Shown here: in pieces, positions 27,418 through 35,499 of the stretch
Layout: each line of letters starts with the position of its first letter
Position numbering within the stretch: position 1 is the stretch's first letter
Assembly (NCBI GenBank): GCA_944328495.1
Contig: CALVHR010000048.1
Location: forward strand, 1-55,426
Direction of reading: 5' to 3'
DNA length: 55,426 nucleotides
DNA from: an uncultured Clostridia bacterium
GTDB lineage: Bacteria; Bacillota; Clostridia; Christensenellales; Borkfalkiaceae
Translations under genes and position numbers: made by a program
The notes under the pieces: model-generated
Databases searched by the model: none
The model's input: only the letters and a program-made list of their open reading frames with translations
What the model was told of the DNA's origin: nothing

Positions 27418-28842
27418 TCATTCAAATTTGTGCTTGTCCGCTTGATAATCATCCAATGCGTACGGATAGTTCGCATCAAAGCAACCTGTACAAAAATCCA
27501 ATTTTGCGCTTTTACAGGTCTCTTTGAGCTGATCAACGGTCAAGTATGTAAGGGAATCTGCCCCTATATATTTGCAAATTTCATCGACCGAACGATTCGC
27601 CCCGATCAGCTGCGCATACGACTGCATGTCAATACCCAAATAGCACGGGTGTTTAACGACTGGCGAACAGATCATCATGTGAACTTCTTTTGCGCCGCCT
27701 TCACGGAGCATTCTGACAATCTTACGGCTGGTTGTGCCGCGGACAATGGAATCGTCAATTATGATCAGCCGCTTTCCGCGGATATTTGCGCGCAGTGCGT
27801 TCATTTTTACGCTGACGCTGTTTTCACGCATACTTTGATCGGGCTGAATGAAGGTTCTTCCTACATAGCGATTTTTCGCCAGAGCTTCCACATACGGGAT
27901 CCCGGAAACTTCCGAATATCCACGCGCGGCAACGACGGCCGAATCAGGAACGCCGCTGACAATATCCGCGTGGATCGGATAGTATTTTGCAAGAATCCGT
28001 CCCGCTTCTTTTCGCGCGGCATAGACGCTGCAGCCGTCGATCACGCTGTCCGGACGCGCAAAATACACATATTCAAAGATACAGGAAGCCGAACATTTTT
28101 CCCTTTCGAGAAAATAGGAGTGTTCCCCTTCCGAATCGATGACAACAACTTCGCCAGGACGAATATCACGGACGACATTGCCGCCGACGGCGTCGATGGC
28201 ACAGGTTTCGCTCGCCACAATGTATTCATCCAAATTTTTGCCCAAAACGAGAGGCCGTATCCCGAACGGATCGCGGACGGCGATCAATTTGTCCGATGTC
28301 ATCACAACCAGCGCAAAGGATCCTTTGAAAAGTTTGCATGCGCGCAGTACGCCTTGCAGAATATCTCCGTCGCTGTATTTATTAATGAGCAAAGCCATGA
28401 CTTCGGAATCGATCGAGGTCTGAAATACCGCGTTGTCCCGAATCAATTCTTCGCGCAACTGTTTGGTATTCGTAAGGTTTCCGTTGTGCGCAAGAGCCGT
28501 TTTTCCGCATTTGCCTGCAAAGACGATCGGCTGGGCATTCAATAAAGAACTTGCACCCGTTGTCGAATATCGCACATGGCCGATGGCGATATCTCCTTCC
28601 GGCAGGCTTGCAAGATGTTCTTTATCAAACACTTCCGGCACAAGCCCCATTCCTTTGAAATAGCGAACCTGATTTGCGTATGCGACGGCTATGCCGCAAC
28701 TTTCCTGTCCGCGATGCTGCAGCGCATATAAGCCGTAGTAAGCAGTGTGCGCGACATCGCGCGTTTCGTTGCTGTAAATACCGAAGACGCCGCATTCCTC
28801 ATGCATTCCGTCAAACGGGAGTTTTAAGTCCCTGCGATACAT
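27418..28842 (-). CDS. purF: Amidophosphoribosyltransferase PurF
   Basis: The first enzyme of the pathway, making phosphoribosylamine from PRPP and glutamine. The 474 residues include a short propeptide ahead of the Cys nucleophile in '[10 protein letters not shown]', the 'SIDSEV' glutaminase region, and the PRPP loop '[14 protein letters not shown]'. A Cys-rich C-terminal region ('KLDFCTGCF') matches the 4Fe-4S, oxygen-sensitive Bacillus type and not the E. coli type. That fits an anaerobe. A GGAGG site precedes the ATG. Confidence 0.96.
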   Translation of the reverse strand: MYRRDLKLPFDGMHEECGVFGIYSNETRDVAHTAYYGLYALQHRGQESCGIAVAYANQVRYFKGMGLVPEVFDKEHLASLPEGDIAIGHVRYSTTGASSLLNAQPIVFAGKCGKTALAHNGNLTNTKQLREELIRDNAVFQTSIDSEVMALLINKYSDGDILQGVLRACKLFKGSFALVVMTSDKLIAVRDPFGIRPLVLGKNLDEYIVASETCAIDAVGGNVVRDIRPGEVVVIDSEGEHSYFLEREKCSASCIFEYVYFARPDSVIDGCSVYAARKEAGRILAKYYPIHADIVSGVPDSAVVAARGYSEVSGIPYVEALAKNRYVGRTFIQPDQSMRENSVSVKMNALRANIRGKRLIIIDDSIVRGTTSRKIVRMLREGGAKEVHMMICSPVVKHPCYLGIDMQSYAQLIGANRSVDEICKYIGADSLTYLTVDQLKETCKSAKLDFCTGCFDANYPYALDDYQADKHKFE

Positions 28843-28858
28843 CCATGCTCCTCCGAAA

Positions 28859-29566
28859 TTACTTTGACGTCAGACGGGCGAAAACTTCTTTGTAAGCGTC
28901 TTCCACGCCTCCCATATCCCTTCTGAATCTGTCTTTGTCCAGTTTTTCTCCCGTCGTCATATCCCAGAAACGGCATGTATCGGGAGAAATTTCATCGGCA
29001 AGAATGATCTGCCCTTTAAATCTGCCGAATTCAAGCTTAAAATCGATCAGATCGATGTTCAAGGTCTTAAAGAAGTCTTTCATAATGTCATTGACTTTGA
29101 AAGCCATCTTTTTGATCGTGTCGATTTCTTCGGGAGTGGCAAGCTCCATTGCCAAAGCATGATAGTCATTGATAAGCGGATCGCCGAGATCATCGTTTTT
29201 ATAGCTGAATTCCAGCACGGTTACCGGCAGTTTTTTGCCTTCGGGAACGCCGTAACGTTTGGAAAAGCTGCCTGCTGCAGTATTGCGGATGATCACTTCC
29301 AGCGGTACGATCTGAACTTTTTTGACCGCCGTTTCACGATCGGAAAGCTCCTCCACGTAATGCGTCGGGATGCCATGGCTCTCCATGATGCGGAACATCA
29401 TATTGCTCATCTTATTATTGATGACGCCTTTCCCTGCGATCGTACCTTTTTTCAAGCCGTTAAATGCGGTAGCGTCGTCCTTATAATCAACGATCACAAT
29501 ATCCGGATCATCCGTCGCAAAGACCTTTTTTGCTTTTCCTTCATACAACTGTTCCAGTTTTTTCAT
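28859..29566 (-). CDS. purC: SAICAR synthase PurC
   Basis: It condenses CAIR with aspartate, step 7. The 235 residues show '[12 protein letters not shown]', '[15 protein letters not shown]', 'DFKLEFGRF' and '[12 protein letters not shown]', the family's ATP and product sites. I take the ATG at 29566 with GGAGG 8 bp upstream, because the 9 residues before it lack similarity. PurB, which acts next, is not in this window. Confidence 0.96.
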   Translation of the reverse strand: MKKLEQLYEGKAKKVFATDDPDIVIVDYKDDATAFNGLKKGTIAGKGVINNKMSNMMFRIMESHGIPTHYVEELSDRETAVKKVQIVPLEVIIRNTAAGSFSKRYGVPEGKKLPVTVLEFSYKNDDLGDPLINDYHALAMELATPEEIDTIKKMAFKVNDIMKDFFKTLNIDLIDFKLEFGRFKGQIILADEISPDTCRFWDMTTGEKLDKDRFRRDMGGVEDAYKEVFARLTSK

Positions 29567-29602
29567 GATATATTCCTCCGAAAAAATTAACAAATTTTTA
29601 AC

Positions 29603-30100
29603 TTACAGTTCTTGCAGTTCTTCCTGTAAAGATGCATCGTCCGCATTGATCTTATCCGCCATCTGTTTCTTAAATTGTTTCAGCTTTTCCGAAATTTCCG
29701 GATAGCGGATCCCCAGTATCTGCAAAGCCAAAAGCCCCGCATTTTCTCCGCCGTTTACCCCGACTGTCGCAACGGGAATCCCCGAAGGCATCTGCACAAT
29801 CGAAAGCAGGCTGTCCAATCCGCCCATCATGTCTGTTTTTACAGGAAGCCCGATTACGGGAAGTGTCGTGTATGCTGCGATTACCCCGCCAAGATGTGCC
29901 GCTTTACCAGCAGCGCATATAATTACCTCTATGCCGTTCTTTTCAGCATTTGCCGCAAATTCATGCGCCTGCTGCGGCGTGCGATGTGCGGAAATCACGC
30001 GGACGATCGTATCGACGCCAAACTTTTTTAAAACAGAAACAGCGGGTTTCACCACCGCAAAATCTGATTTGCTGCCCATTAATACTGCGACCTTTGCCAT
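29603..30100 (-). CDS. purE: N5-CAIR mutase / AIR carboxylase PurE
   Basis: First gene of the purine operon; it makes CAIR. The 165 residues contain 'VLMGSKSDF', 'VISAHRTPQQAHEF' and 'MPSGIPVATVGV'. No purK lies beside it, so either purK is elsewhere or the enzyme takes CO2 directly. The usual AAHLPG is 'AAHLGG' here, a small departure. A GGAGG site precedes the ATG. The 69 bp to the divergent gene must hold the operon promoter, but no clear -35/-10 pair and no purine riboswitch is visible. Confidence 0.94.
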   Translation of the reverse strand: MAKVAVLMGSKSDFAVVKPAVSVLKKFGVDTIVRVISAHRTPQQAHEFAANAEKNGIEVIICAAGKAAHLGGVIAAYTTLPVIGLPVKTDMMGGLDSLLSIVQMPSGIPVATVGVNGGENAGLLALQILGIRYPEISEKLKQFKKQMADKINADDASLQEELQEL

Positions 30101-30169
30101 AACTTTAACCTCCGTTATCTATTTCATAATTAATCCGTATCAGCACATACTTTTAAAAAAGGAGTAAAA

Positions 30170-30469
30170 ATGTATCTGCAATATGTGATCCTGGCAGTTT
30201 ACCTACTTGCAATTAATCTGTACGGGTTTTTACTGGTCCGTTCCCTGAAACGCAGATCCCAAGAGCGAGGCGAACCTGCTCGCAACGGATACGGAAAGCT
30301 CTTTATTGCAGGGCTTCTCGGGGGTGCGGCGGCGGCTTATGCCGGCCTTTTGGCCTATAAATATAATACCGACAAATTGCTGCCCATGATCTTGCTTCCG
30401 ATTCTTGCGGCGCTCAACATATACGCTGTCATAGCGCTGTTGCGCAGCGGGATCCTTATCTTTGCTTAA
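30170..30469 (+). CDS. Small membrane protein, DUF1294-like
   Basis: A 99-residue protein with three hydrophobic segments (about 2-24, 44-62, 70-97) and a basic loop 'RSLKRRSQERGEPARNG' between the first two. The layout and 'INLYGFLLVRSLKRR' followed by 'LGG' resemble DUF1294, a family without known function; the similarity is by eye. AAGGAG lies 7 bp before the ATG. It is divergent from purE, and its stop overlaps the A-run that would be the U-tract of the minus-strand RNA described next. Confidence 0.7.
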   Translation: MYLQYVILAVYLLAINLYGFLLVRSLKRRSQERGEPARNGYGKLFIAGLLGGAAAAYAGLLAYKYNTDKLLPMILLPILAALNIYAVIALLRSGILIFA

Positions 30470-30522
30470 AAAACAGAACAGACAGGCCAACCGTGCGATA
30501 CTCCGCACTTATAACCTGTCTG
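30468..30522 (-). terminator. Terminator of the candidate RNA
   Basis: On the minus strand CAGACAGG pairs with CCTGTCTG (30515-30522 with 30479-30486) and GTGCG with CGCAC inside, separated by an internal loop. Transcript then reads TTCTG and six T at 30468-30473. Confidence 0.6.
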
Positions 30523-30713
30523 CAAGCGTGTGCTGCTCTATTGAACCGGAAAAATTCCCAAGAGGGTACAATGCGCCGTAAAAACAGCCGTTATGCGAAA
30601 CGGTCTGAAAAAAGTGTTTTGGGCTCAACCTTTTTACCATACGCATTTCCTCTTTTGACGGATACGCTAATGCAAATCTGCTTTTGAGCGGATTCAATAA
30701 ACTCTCCGAATAC
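30468..30713 (-). ncRNA. Candidate structured RNA of ~245 nt, rod-shaped (6S-like?)
   Basis: A minus-strand unit with its own promoter and a terminal hairpin, inside a 370-bp gap without genes. By hand it folds into a long rod: UAUUGAA (30693-30699) pairs with UUCAAUA (30539-30545) with a CCG/CGG extension; AAGAGG (30649-30654) pairs with CCUCUU (30560-30565); AUGCG/CGCAU and GUAAAAA/UUUUUAC continue inward, with a small CCGUU/AACGG hairpin inside. A large asymmetric bubble separates the outer and inner stems, as in 6S RNA. The 5' side of the bubble can form a small hairpin. I could not find SRP, tmRNA or RNase P motifs. The 6S label is only a guess. Confidence 0.5.
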
Positions 30714-30719
30714 TGTTTA

Positions 30720-30748
30720 AGTATATCATAAATACACTTTTTTATAAA
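30720..30748 (-). promoter_or_regulatory. Promoter of the candidate RNA
   Basis: Minus-strand TATACT (30720-30725), a 17-bp spacer and a weak TTTATA -35 (30743-30748). The predicted start is about 30713. Confidence 0.5.
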
Positions 30749-30806
30749 CTGTTTGACGGCACTTTTTAAAAAAAATTTCATACGAAATTTAGTCAAACTA
30801 CGGAAA

Positions 30807-30832
30807 GAACGCTTGACAAATGTCAAGCGTTC
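30807..30832. terminator. Hairpin after mscL
   Basis: GAACGCTTGACA and its exact complement flank AA. It lies 8 bp past the mscL stop. The U-tract on the minus strand is short (TTTCC). Confidence 0.65.
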
Positions 30833-30839
30833 CGATTTA

Positions 30840-31457
30840 TTATTTTTTCATATCGTCCGACGCATTCCCTTCGCTTTTTTCTTTTTCCGATTTTAAAAGA
30901 TCGCGAATTTCTGTCAAGAGTTGTTCAACGGACGCATGATCTTCAAGATTTTGCGCTTGCTGTTCGACAACAGGCGCGGCAGGTTCTTCTTTTTTTGCGG
31001 CTGTTTCCCCGCCTTCATTGTTGTCGGCGACCGTCTCCACCGTTTCCTCTTTCCGTATGAGCAAAGATTTGATTTTTTCTCCTTCATTTTGCAACCGACG
31101 ACGTGCATTGCGGATAATTCTTAAAGCTGTAAAGATGACCAATGCGTCAATAAAGAAGGTCAAAATGGCCATGATCAAGTTGCCATAGTTCAAAGTAATG
31201 GCTTCACGAATCACTTCGCCGGCCTCATTGACCGTTTCGGGCCGCAAAACGACGATCAGTTCACTAAAATCACCGCTGACCAGCAATGCGATCAACGGTT
31301 TAATAATATCGTTGACCAAACTGTTGACGATGGCCGTAAACGCAGCGCCGATTACAACGCCGATCGCAAGATCCAGGATATTTCCACGAGAAATAAATGC
31401 TTTAAAGTCTTTAAAAAAAGTACTCTTCTTTTTTGTTTTGATTTTTTTCTCTTTCAT
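30840..31457 (-). CDS. mscL: Large-conductance mechanosensitive channel MscL, long C-terminal tail
   Basis: A pressure-release channel of the cytoplasmic membrane. TM1 (about 27-55) includes '[19 protein letters not shown]', the gate region; TM2 (about 92-115) is '[19 protein letters not shown]'. The basic end '[10 protein letters not shown]' follows. Usual MscL is 130-150 residues, but this one has 205 because of an 85-residue acidic, Ala/Glu-rich tail that ends in a helical '[13 protein letters not shown]'. That last helix matches the normal C-terminal bundle, so the extra length is a linker inserted before it. GAGGAG precedes the ATG; the HAD gene lies 20 bp upstream in the same direction. 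Confidence 0.94.
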   Translation of the reverse strand: MKEKKIKTKKKSTFFKDFKAFISRGNILDLAIGVVIGAAFTAIVNSLVNDIIKPLIALLVSGDFSELIVVLRPETVNEAGEVIREAITLNYGNLIMAILTFFIDALVIFTALRIIRNARRRLQNEGEKIKSLLIRKEETVETVADNNEGGETAAKKEEPAAPVVEQQAQNLEDHASVEQLLTEIRDLLKSEKEKSEGNASDDMKK

Positions 31458-31477
31458 GACATCTCCTCTTCATAAGT

Positions 31478-32311
31478 TTAAACATATTTTTGAATATTGT
31501 CCTGCAAAAATTTGCAAACGGCATCTTCTTCCGAATATCCGATGACTCCCGTTGCGACTTTTTTTAAGGAATCTAATGCGTTCTGTACGGCATACGATTC
31601 GTCGGATGCTCGAAACAGACTCTCATCGTTGATCCCGTCCCCAAACGATACCATTCGTTCCGCGCCGAGCAAAGTTTTAAGATGACCGGCGGCGGTGCCT
31701 TTTGACGTATTGCTCGGCATGATTTCGCACCAATAATCAGTTTGGTACGTTTCTTGTTCGTATATACAGCGAATATCGAAACTCGCCTGAATATGCGCAT
31801 AGAGAGCGTCTAAGTGCTCTTTCTTTGCGATACAGGTAAAATAAAAAATATCGTCTCCGATCAAATCATCCGCGCTTTTGACGGGGTTTAGGCGGCTGTC
31901 TCCGCGCCTTCTTGCCAAGTAGCGGAGCATTCCTTCCGTCTCTTGTCCTTCTACCCAAGAAACTTTTTCGTTCCCTGCTTGCGAAAAAGAATATATAAGC
32001 GGCTGTACGTCAAATTTTATAAGGGCATCGCGAATATAATCTAACTGTCCGCGGTTGAAATGATTATTATAAAGCATCCTACGGCTCCAAGGTTCCATTA
32101 TAACCGCGCCGTTGTATAAAATCACGGGTAAATTCTGCCGCAATCCCCAGCAGGCTTTTGCCGCAGAGTTCAGCGAGCGCGCCGTGGCATAAGTGAAACA
32201 CAACCCCCGCGTATCAATCAGTGTATTCAGGTTTTTCAGGCTGTAGTCGGATATATTTTCCCTCGACGTTAAAAGCGTTCCGTCGAGATCGGAAATAAAA
32301 AGAGTTTTCAC
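31478..32311 (-). CDS. HAD-superfamily Cof-type phosphatase
   Basis: A 277-residue HAD hydrolase of the Cof/YwpJ type, acting on sugar phosphates or similar. Motif I is 'FISDLDGTLL' with both Asp residues, motif II 'YATARS', and motif IV 'FGDGINDESLF'. The cap is of the C2 class. I prefer the GTG at 32311 (MKTLFIS) because GAGG lies 7 bp upstream; the TTG at 32317 would be too close to it. Start sits about 20 nt after the predicted transcript start. It is likely cotranscribed with mscL. The substrate cannot be told. Confidence 0.88.
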   Translation of the reverse strand: MKTLFISDLDGTLLTSRENISDYSLKNLNTLIDTRGLCFTYATARSLNSAAKACWGLRQNLPVILYNGAVIMEPWSRRMLYNNHFNRGQLDYIRDALIKFDVQPLIYSFSQAGNEKVSWVEGQETEGMLRYLARRRGDSRLNPVKSADDLIGDDIFYFTCIAKKEHLDALYAHIQASFDIRCIYEQETYQTDYWCEIMPSNTSKGTAAGHLKTLLGAERMVSFGDGINDESLFRASDESYAVQNALDSLKKVATGVIGYSEEDAVCKFLQDNIQKYV

Positions 32312-32337
32312 GTTCAAGCCTCAGTCGGATTTGTTCA

Positions 32338-32366
32338 AGTATAACACATTCGTGATCGATTGGCAA
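32338..32366 (-). promoter_or_regulatory. Promoter of the HAD-mscL unit
   Basis: Minus-strand TTGCCA (32361-32366), 17-bp spacer, TATACT (32338-32343); each hexamer matches consensus at 5 of 6 positions. Confidence 0.75.
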
Positions 32367-32414
32367 GTCAAAATTGGATATAAAACAAAAACGCGAACAT
32401 ACTTCCGGCATGCC

Positions 32415-32441
32415 AAAGCGAGCGGCGCAGCCGCTCGCTTT
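32415..32441. terminator. GC-rich hairpin after the ABC transporter operon
   Basis: AAAGCGAGCGGC pairs perfectly with GCCGCTCGCTTT around GCA. It lies 39 bp past the ATPase stop. The U-tract toward the minus strand is poor. Confidence 0.6.
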
Positions 32442-32480
32442 AAAAATTATATGCATGCTCAGAAAAAAATATATGCAAAA

Positions 32481-33164
32481 TCAGATGTTTTTGCTTTCAA
32501 TACCGTCGTTTAACATAGCGGAAAGGATTTGTTTTTTATAAAAAGATTCCCTTCCGTAAACGCGAGGAATTTCACTTTCATCGCGGATATCCGCTATGAT
32601 TTTTCCGTTTTTTAATACAATAGCGCGATGAGACAGCATGTACGCTTCCTCTGCGTCATGCGTTACAAAAACAGCCGTTCGGCGCTCCTCCCGCCATAGA
32701 CAGGAAAACTCGTCGATCAATCGGATTTTCAATGCCGTATCCAAAGAAGAAAACGGTTCATCCATTAAGATTAATTCGGATGGATGCAAAAACGCGCGGG
32801 CAATGGAAACACGTTGCGCCTGACCTCCCGAAAGCTCCACCGGATATGCGTTCCGTTTATCGGCAAGCCCTACTCGTTCAAGCATATCCTCGATCTTTTT
32901 TTCGTCACGGCAGATCAGGCGTAGATTTCCATGCACTGTAAGGTTCGGGACTAAACGCGGTTGCTGAAAAATATATGAACAGGACAATTTCGGCGCTTCA
33001 CCCGTAAAATCTGTCGTACCCGCCAAAATGTTCAGCAACGTAGTTTTCCCGCAGCCGCTTTCGCCTAAAATACACGTGATCTTTCCTTCTTCCAATGTCA
33101 GATCAAAATTTTCATAGACAGAAAGCGCCCCGTATCTTTTTGTGATTTTTTTCAGTTCATACAT
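32481..33164 (-). CDS. ABC transporter ATP-binding protein (nitrate/taurine/sulfonate-type)
   Basis: The 227-residue ATPase of an importer. Walker A is 'GESGCGKTT', Q-loop 'IFQQPRLVP', signature 'LSGGQAQR', Walker B 'LILMDEP', and switch His in 'VTHDAEEA'. These fit the SsuB/TauB/ThiZ group. It overlaps the permease gene by 8 bp and closes the operon that starts at 35279. Its protein is slightly shorter than SsuB. Confidence 0.9.
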   Translation of the reverse strand: MYELKKITKRYGALSVYENFDLTLEEGKITCILGESGCGKTTLLNILAGTTDFTGEAPKLSCSYIFQQPRLVPNLTVHGNLRLICRDEKKIEDMLERVGLADKRNAYPVELSGGQAQRVSIARAFLHPSELILMDEPFSSLDTALKIRLIDEFSCLWREERRTAVFVTHDAEEAYMLSHRAIVLKNGKIIADIRDESEIPRVYGRESFYKKQILSAMLNDGIESKNI

Positions 33165-33963
33165 GAGAAGTACTTCTCCTGTTTGCTTTCGTCCCTCGCC
33201 CCTTTGTCCATCGATCGGTGATGCGCGTGAGCAAGCCGAGCAAGAACTCCAAAAGACCTCCCACGATCAGCATGACGATGGTAATCGCAAACATTTCCGC
33301 CATCTGCGAATACATTGCGGCATCATGCATCATTCCCCCGATGGAACGGAAGGTACTGGAAAGAACTTCTGCGGAGATCATCACTTTCAGTGTAAGAGAA
33401 AGGTTTGCCCCTGCCTGCGCAAAAATGCCCGGCATCATCTGCGGAATGTAGATGTGTACAAGGCGGGTCTTTTTGTCGAGCCGATAAACATCAGCCATTT
33501 CAATGAGCTTCGGATCAATTCCCTTGTAAGCAGTGATCAACTGTGTATATGTCAAGGGCAAAAGCATCATCAGCGCAACAATTACAGGAGCTATGCGCGG
33601 AGTTGTCCAGATCAAAAGCATGAGAGTGACCGCCATTGTCGGCAAAGAGCGCAGGACGCCGATAAAAGGCGCAAAAAAACGGTAAAACCGCATACTTAAA
33701 GCGCTCAAAGACGCAAAGATCACCGCGAGAACAAATGCAAGCAACCATGCATAGATCGTGCGCCAAACCGTAAGAGCAAAAGACAGCCAAAATCGCGAGG
33801 AAATCAGCTGTGCGCCGATACTCGCGATCGTATCCGAAAAAGACGGGATGATATACTCGTTGCGCACTATCGCGTGCGCGATCAGCCAAACTGCCCACAT
33901 CACCGCCACGGCCAGCACGGAGAAAAGATAATTCAGTTTTTTGTCTCTCTCCATGCTGTTCAT
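33157..33963 (-). CDS. ABC transporter permease (SsuC/TauC/ThiX-like)
   Basis: A 268-residue inner-membrane subunit with about six membrane segments. The EAA-type loop that docks to the ATPase is around 'ELIEMADVYRLDKKTRLVHIYIPQMMPGIFA' shortened here: key part 'MADVYRLDKKTRL'. It lies 7 bp downstream of the binding protein gene. Membership in the BPD_transp_1 family is clear; the substrate is not. Confidence 0.9.
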   Translation of the reverse strand: MNSMERDKKLNYLFSVLAVAVMWAVWLIAHAIVRNEYIIPSFSDTIASIGAQLISSRFWLSFALTVWRTIYAWLLAFVLAVIFASLSALSMRFYRFFAPFIGVLRSLPTMAVTLMLLIWTTPRIAPVIVALMMLLPLTYTQLITAYKGIDPKLIEMADVYRLDKKTRLVHIYIPQMMPGIFAQAGANLSLTLKVMISAEVLSSTFRSIGGMMHDAAMYSQMAEMFAITIVMLIVGGLLEFLLGLLTRITDRWTKGRGTKANRRSTSHV

Positions 33964-33970
33964 TTATCCT

Positions 33971-34984
33971 TTATACTCCATAGAAAAAGCTGTCCGCCAT
34001 TGTGAATGTTGCCCCGCCGCTGACGGAAGAAAGCTTGGTCAGGAACGTTTGTACGCCCTCTTTGCATTGTGCCGCGCTTTCAAAGCGTATCGCACAATTT
34101 GCAATAACTGTTTTGGAAAGATTTTTTGCATTAAATGTCGGAGACTGTCCATCAGGAAGATGTGACTGAATTGCACTGACTATGGTATTTGCATCCGTTG
34201 TTTCTGCAACCAGCCAATCCGCATTTGCAGATACGGCCTGGGTAAACGCAGAAATCAGGGCCTCATTTTCTTCGATCAGAGAGTTCTTAGCGACAAGAAC
34301 GGCCTGCGGATATCCGCCTTCTCCGTACAGCGCCTGCAAATCCGCAACGACAGAAAATGTTTTGATAGCGTTTGTTTTCGCACTCACTACAGGTTCCGCA
34401 GCCACAATAAAATCGTACGGAGCTCCCGCAACGATCTGTGTCGCAGGATCGGAAACGTTGAGCAGATTTACTTTGTCCGCCGCAGCCTGGCTTGCATCTT
34501 CGATCACTGCGTATTCGATGCCGTGATCGGCAAGGACGAGCTTCAATACCAATCCCACAAAGCTGTTCAGCTGGATGCAGCCCACTTTTTTCCCTACAAG
34601 AGTATCCAAAGTATCAGCCGTCAATTCTTCGGACGTCGTTTCCGATACGATATAAATATTTCCGTGCGTCACTGTGCCGAGCATGCGATAAGCATTCCCG
34701 TTTCCCAACGCCTGTGCGGCGGCATTTACGGGAAGAACGCAAAATTCCGCATCGGGATTTTCACCGGTTACATATGTCTGTATCGTATTTGCATTGACAA
34801 CATGATATTGTACGTTTGCATCAAAATCGTTCCCCTCGCTCATGAGCTGTGCCATGGAAAGAGCGGGAGCACCGTCGGGCATATACACATCGATTGCCGC
34901 ATCGTCTTTTCCGCATGCGGAGAAAAATACTGCCCCGAATGCGAGCATCAATGCGGAGAGCACTACTGCAAGAATCTTTTTCAT
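33971..34984 (-). CDS. ABC transporter substrate-binding lipoprotein (NMT1/ThiY-SsuA-like)
   Basis: A 337-residue lipoprotein with signal peptide and lipobox F-S-A-C (Cys25), then 'AIDVYMPDGAPALSMAQLM'. The fold appears to be the type II binding-protein group that holds nitrate, sulfonate, taurine and pyrimidine-precursor binders. 'TGENPDAEFCVLPVNAAAQAL' lies near what would be the ligand cleft (about 75-95). AAGGAG precedes the ATG. It follows the TM1266-like gene by 46 bp. The ligand is not evident; no thiamine or sulfonate enzyme is nearby. Confidence 0.88.
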   Translation of the reverse strand: MKKILAVVLSALMLAFGAVFFSACGKDDAAIDVYMPDGAPALSMAQLMSEGNDFDANVQYHVVNANTIQTYVTGENPDAEFCVLPVNAAAQALGNGNAYRMLGTVTHGNIYIVSETTSEELTADTLDTLVGKKVGCIQLNSFVGLVLKLVLADHGIEYAVIEDASQAAADKVNLLNVSDPATQIVAGAPYDFIVAAEPVVSAKTNAIKTFSVVADLQALYGEGGYPQAVLVAKNSLIEENEALISAFTQAVSANADWLVAETTDANTIVSAIQSHLPDGQSPTFNAKNLSKTVIANCAIRFESAAQCKEGVQTFLTKLSSVSGGATFTMADSFFYGV

Positions 34985-35030
34985 ATAACACTCCTTTTTG
35001 TTTCAGCACTTTTCGTGCCGATGAAACTGA

Positions 35031-35279
35031 TTAAAATTTCGAGATCAGTGTCTTAGCGGAAACATTTTCGAGCATTCCGAGTTTCCCGGTCAGCGCATTT
35101 ACCGTTTCCTGCGACGCGTCGAGAACAATCGAAAGAACGGAAATATGTTTCTCTTTATAAGGGATTCCCATTCTTCCGATGATATAATCACCAAACTCAT
35201 GCAAAACGGAATTTAATTTTTCCGCCGCGGAGAGATCGGTCACTATGATGCTGACAACTGCGATCCTGTTTTCTGACAT
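35031..35279 (-). CDS. TM1266-like ACT-fold protein (putative iron-only hydrogenase system regulator)
   Basis: An 82-residue protein: 'NRIAVVSIIVTD', 'LNSVLHEFGDYIIGRMGIPY', 'ISVLSIVLDASQETVNALTGKLG'. This matches the TM1266 family, a small ACT/NikR-like ferredoxin-fold protein usually found beside [FeFe]-hydrogenase maturation genes. None is present here; it heads an ABC importer operon. The ATG at 35279 has GGAGG exactly 7 nt upstream, and that ribosome site is buried in a perfect hairpin (see leader). A longer reading to 35321 would translate the hairpin and is rejected. Confidence 0.82.
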   Translation of the reverse strand: MSENRIAVVSIIVTDLSAAEKLNSVLHEFGDYIIGRMGIPYKEKHISVLSIVLDASQETVNALTGKLGMLENVSAKTLISKF

Positions 35280-35393
35280 AAAAAAACCTCCTTTTTTACC
35301 GCGGTAAAAAAGGAGGCGCAAATGAATTTACATCCTTGTATCTCCCCTTTACCGTCGGGACACACCCTTCGATTCAGGCTGATTGTCAAATTC
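35280..35393 (-). promoter_or_regulatory. Riboswitch-like leader with SD-sequestering hairpin/terminator
   Basis: The ~114-nt leader of the TM1266-ABC operon. A perfect 30-bp palindrome (35287-35316; arms CCTCCTTTTTTACCG and complement) contains the GGAGG of the first gene in its 3' arm and is followed by seven U and the ATG, so it can act as terminator and as ribosome-site mask. Upstream, CGGTAAAGGGGAG (35342-35354) can pair with the 5' arm, with one bulge and two G-U pairs, freeing the GGAGG. GAATTT (35388-35393) and AAATTC (35324-35329) enclose the upstream domain, which can form CCT/AGG and GGG/CCC hairpins. It matches no riboswitch class I know. Confidence 0.65.
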
Positions 35394-35399
35394 TGCTAT

Positions 35400-35428
35400 A
35401 TTATAGCGAAACAGGGAAAAAAAATCAA
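35400..35428 (-). promoter_or_regulatory. Promoter of the TM1266-ABC operon
   Basis: Minus-strand TTGATT (35423-35428), 17-bp spacer, TATAAT (35400-35405). The start is about 35393, directly at the outer stem of the leader. Confidence 0.78.
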
Positions 35429-35499
35429 GTAAAAATACCGCTCCGTTTTTGTTTCCATATTAAAAGAATAGTTTTTACGGGGCTGCGCAAACTTATGGT

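Noticed and set aside
27430-28545. A 371-codon plus-strand frame opposite purF
   Set aside because: Shadow of purF; no ribosome site and no protein-like features.
30101-30169. Purine riboswitch upstream of purE
   Set aside because: Only 69 bp are available and none of the conserved loop sequences is present.
35361-35420. Plus-strand resemblance to the 3' half of a TPP riboswitch (ACCCTT..GA..CTGAT..)
   Set aside because: The CUGAGA half and proper stems are absent and no gene with a ribosome site follows on that strand; the minus-strand leader explains the region better.
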